Assembly: GCF_041903755.1 (NCBI RefSeq)
Contig: NZ_JBBWVE010000008.1
Location: forward strand, 124,001-188,000
Reading direction: 5' to 3'
Origin: Thiocapsa roseilacustris
GTDB taxonomy: Bacteria > Pseudomonadota > Gammaproteobacteria > Chromatiales > Chromatiaceae
DNA length: 64,000 nt
Both the position numbers and the translations under genes were made by a program. Shown here piece by piece: positions 62,192 to 64,000 of this stretch (its first letter is position 1; the number at the start of each line of letters is the position of its first letter). The notes below the pieces were generated by a model. It made no database searches and was not told the origin of the DNA. It saw only the letters and a program-made list of their open reading frames with translations.

Positions 62192-63439
62192 ATGGCAACC
62201 GCACTCAAGACGAAGCCGAAACCCAAACCGCAGGCCGAGAAGGCTTACGTCTTCACCTGGGAAGGACGCGACCGGCGCGGGGCCAAGGTGACGGGGGAGA
62301 CCCGTTCGCCCAGCATGACGATGGTGCGGGCGGATCTACGCCGACAGGGCGTCAGCCCGACGAAGGTCAAGAAAAAGCCGCAACCGCTCTTCAGCGGCAA
62401 GAAAAAGATCACCAGCACCGATCTCGCCATCTTCAGCCGGCAGCTCGCGACCATGATGTCCGCCGGCGTGCCCTTGGTGCAGGCGTTCGACATCGTCGGA
62501 CGCGGTCACGAAAACCCGGCGATGCAGGACTTGATCCTGGGAATCAAGCAGGACATCGAGAGCGGCACCGCCATGGCGCTGGCGATGGGCAAGTATCCGC
62601 TCCACTTCGACGACCTGGTCTGCAACCTGGTGGCCGCCGGCGAGCAGGCCGGCGTGCTGGATGTCTTGCTCGACAAGATCGCGACCTACAAGGAAAAGAC
62701 CGAGTCGATCAAGGGCAAGATCAAAAAGGCGATGTTCTATCCTGTGGCGGTCATCGCGGTGGCCATCATCGTGAGCGCGGTTCTGCTCATCTTCGTTATC
62801 CCGCAGTTCAAGGACCTGTTCGCCAGCTTCGGCGCGGATCTGCCTGCCTTTACGCTCATGGTGATCGGCCTGTCCGATGCGCTGCAACAATGGTGGTGGG
62901 CTATCCTGCTTGGCCTCGGCGCGGTCGGCTATGTGATCAGCAACACCTTCAAGCGCTCACGCGCGTTCCGCGAGGCAATCGATCGAGCGGCGCTGAAGAT
63001 CCCGATCATCGGGCCGATTTTGAACAAGGCCGCGCTCGCGCGTTTTGCCCGCACCCTCTCCACCATGTTCGCGGCCGGCGTACCGCTGGTCGAGGCGCTG
63101 GATTCGGTCTCGGGCGCCACCGGCAACATCGTTTACCAGAACGCGGTCTTGAAGATGCGCGAAGAGGTCGCGACCGGGCAATCGCTGCAACTGTCGATGC
63201 GCCAGCAAGATCTATTTCCGCATATGGTCATTCAGATGACATCCATCGGGGAGGAGTCTGGGTCGCTCGACGACATGCTCGCGAAGGTCGCCGACTTCTA
63301 CGAGGAGCAGGTCGACAACGCGGTCGACAGCCTGAGCAGTCTGCTCGAGCCGCTGATCATGGTCGTGATCGGCGGCCTGGTCGGGAGCCTGATCATCGCC
63401 ATGTACCTGCCGATCTTTAAACTGGCCTCGGTCGTTTAA
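62192..63439 (+). CDS. pilC: Type IV pilus inner-membrane platform protein PilC
   Basis: A 415-residue T2SSF-family protein with two homologous cytosolic domains and three helices. Hallmarks are FSRQLATMMSAGVPLVQAFDI, then FYPVAVIAVAIIVSAVLL, LARFARTLSTMFAAGVPLVEAL, IGEESGSLDDMLAKVADFYE and the C-terminal LLEPLIMVVIGGLVGSLI. ATG 62192 is preferred (MATALKTKP); a GTG at 62177 overlapping the pilB stop is an alternative. The stop TAA (63437-63439) falls in the left end of a half family A element. Confidence 0.94.
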   Translation: MATALKTKPKPKPQAEKAYVFTWEGRDRRGAKVTGETRSPSMTMVRADLRRQGVSPTKVKKKPQPLFSGKKKITSTDLAIFSRQLATMMSAGVPLVQAFDIVGRGHENPAMQDLILGIKQDIESGTAMALAMGKYPLHFDDLVCNLVAAGEQAGVLDVLLDKIATYKEKTESIKGKIKKAMFYPVAVIAVAIIVSAVLLIFVIPQFKDLFASFGADLPAFTLMVIGLSDALQQWWWAILLGLGAVGYVISNTFKRSRAFREAIDRAALKIPIIGPILNKAALARFARTLSTMFAAGVPLVEALDSVSGATGNIVYQNAVLKMREEVATGQSLQLSMRQQDLFPHMVIQMTSIGEESGSLDDMLAKVADFYEEQVDNAVDSLSSLLEPLIMVVIGGLVGSLIIAMYLPIFKLASVV

Positions 63440-63460
63440 ACCGCGCCCGGTCGGAAATCT
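63436..63460. repeat. Family A element, half copy
   Basis: TTAAACCGCGCCCGG begins inside the pilC stop codon; the right arm is not found before pilD. Confidence 0.55.
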
Positions 63461-63501
63461 GCTTTCATCGACCACCGACTCGACGGCCAAGGGGGCCTTA
63501 C

Positions 63502-64000
63502 ATGGATTGGATTGACGTCTTCGAGCAAACCCCGCTGCTGCTCTATGCGGTCTCGATCCTCGTCGGACTGATCGTCGGCAGCTTTCTCAATGTCGTCATC
63601 CTGCGGCTTCCTCGAATGCTCGAAGACGAGTGGTCACGGGACTGCGCCGAGCTCTCCGGCACACCGAGCGCGAACGACCAACCGGAACAAAAACGGCTTT
63701 CACTGGCCCATCCGCCGTCGACCTGCTCGCACTGCGGCCATCGGATTCGCGCCCACGAGAATATCCCAGTCTTGAGCTATCTCCTCTTGCGGGGCCGTTG
63801 CTCGGCCTGCGGCGCGGAGATCGGTCTACGCTATCCATTGGTCGAGAGCTTCACGGCGCTGCTGACCCTGATCGTCATCCTGCAGCTTGGTCTCGGCTGG
63901 CAGACCGGACCCGCCCTCCTGCTCACCTGGGCACTGATCGCGCTCGCCGCGATCGACTTCGATACCCAACTTCTGCCTGACAACATCACACTTCCGCTGG
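63502..64000 (+). CDS. pilD: Prepilin peptidase PilD, truncated by window end
   Basis: An inner-membrane aspartyl protease and N-methylase that processes prepilins. The 166 visible residues start MDWIDVFEQTPLLLYAVSIL, contain SFLNVVILRLPRML, the cytoplasmic zinc motif CSHCGHRIRAHENIPVLSYL with CSACG, and the first catalytic Asp region in AAIDFDTQLLPDNITLPL. The remaining helices and the second aspartate lie past the window. It follows pilC after 62 bases, which include the half family A element. Confidence 0.95.
   Translation, partial: MDWIDVFEQTPLLLYAVSILVGLIVGSFLNVVILRLPRMLEDEWSRDCAELSGTPSANDQPEQKRLSLAHPPSTCSHCGHRIRAHENIPVLSYLLLRGRCSACGAEIGLRYPLVESFTALLTLIVILQLGLGWQTGPALLLTWALIALAAIDFDTQLLPDNITLPL

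Overview
The window is GC-rich chromosomal DNA from a gammaproteobacterium. The core order murJ-ribF-ileS-lspA, the pilB-pilC-pilD order, a RimK/M14-peptidase pair, a DsrC/TusE-family protein and the DUF4212/symporter/cNMP-CBS-DUF294/exonuclease/Acs acetate cluster together point to a purple sulfur bacterium-like member of the Chromatiales. That placement is an inference from gene content; no 16S rRNA, tRNA or photosynthesis gene is present.

Layout. 1-7.8 kb: 3' end of murJ, ribF, ileS, lspA, rimK and its peptidase partner. 7.8-9.6 kb: a gene graveyard (serine-recombinase remnant, possible group II intron remnant, a wecA/rfaH chimeric pseudogene) beside the intact GDP-fucose genes gmd and fcl. 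12-24 kb: a DsrC-like protein lacking one redox cysteine, a Tat-exported beta-lactamase-fold protein, recG, yjbQ, mltB, ridA, purC, a truncated Crp/Fnr regulator, a DUF900 lipoprotein, aqpZ and many palindromic repeats. 24.5-28.7 kb: the minus-strand genes serS, DUF190, crcB, a methyltransferase and a GT39-type glycosyltransferase. 30.3-33.8 kb: modE-modABC with two clear ModE operators. 34-35.3 kb: an exported MsrA-Trx-MsrB fusion. 36-42 kb: an accessory zone with a glpQ pseudogene, a Phd/VapC-type toxin-antitoxin pair, fused remnants of two other toxin-antitoxin systems, two RAYT transposases (one broken), a DUF29 gene and palindromes.

42.2-48.1 kb holds the most interesting locus: a compact five-gene minus-strand operon with three exported proteins (unknown, TlpA-like thioredoxin, S-layer-like protein with one CxxCH haem motif) followed by a hybrid histidine kinase with a cysteine-containing periplasmic domain and a REC-GGDEF response regulator. 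It looks like a periplasmic redox- or thiol-sensing input to c-di-GMP signalling.

48.7-51.7 kb: thrC coupled to an isopropylmalate/citramalate-synthase homologue. 52.2-59.5 kb: acetate uptake and activation, with a tandemly duplicated DUF4212 subunit. 59.6-64 kb: an NYN-domain protein and pilB, pilC and the start of pilD.

A second theme is the density of small dispersed palindromic elements. At least six families are seen, A to F. Family A (ends TTAAACCGCGCC) repeatedly sits against gene 3' ends and supplies the stop codons of ridA and pilC.
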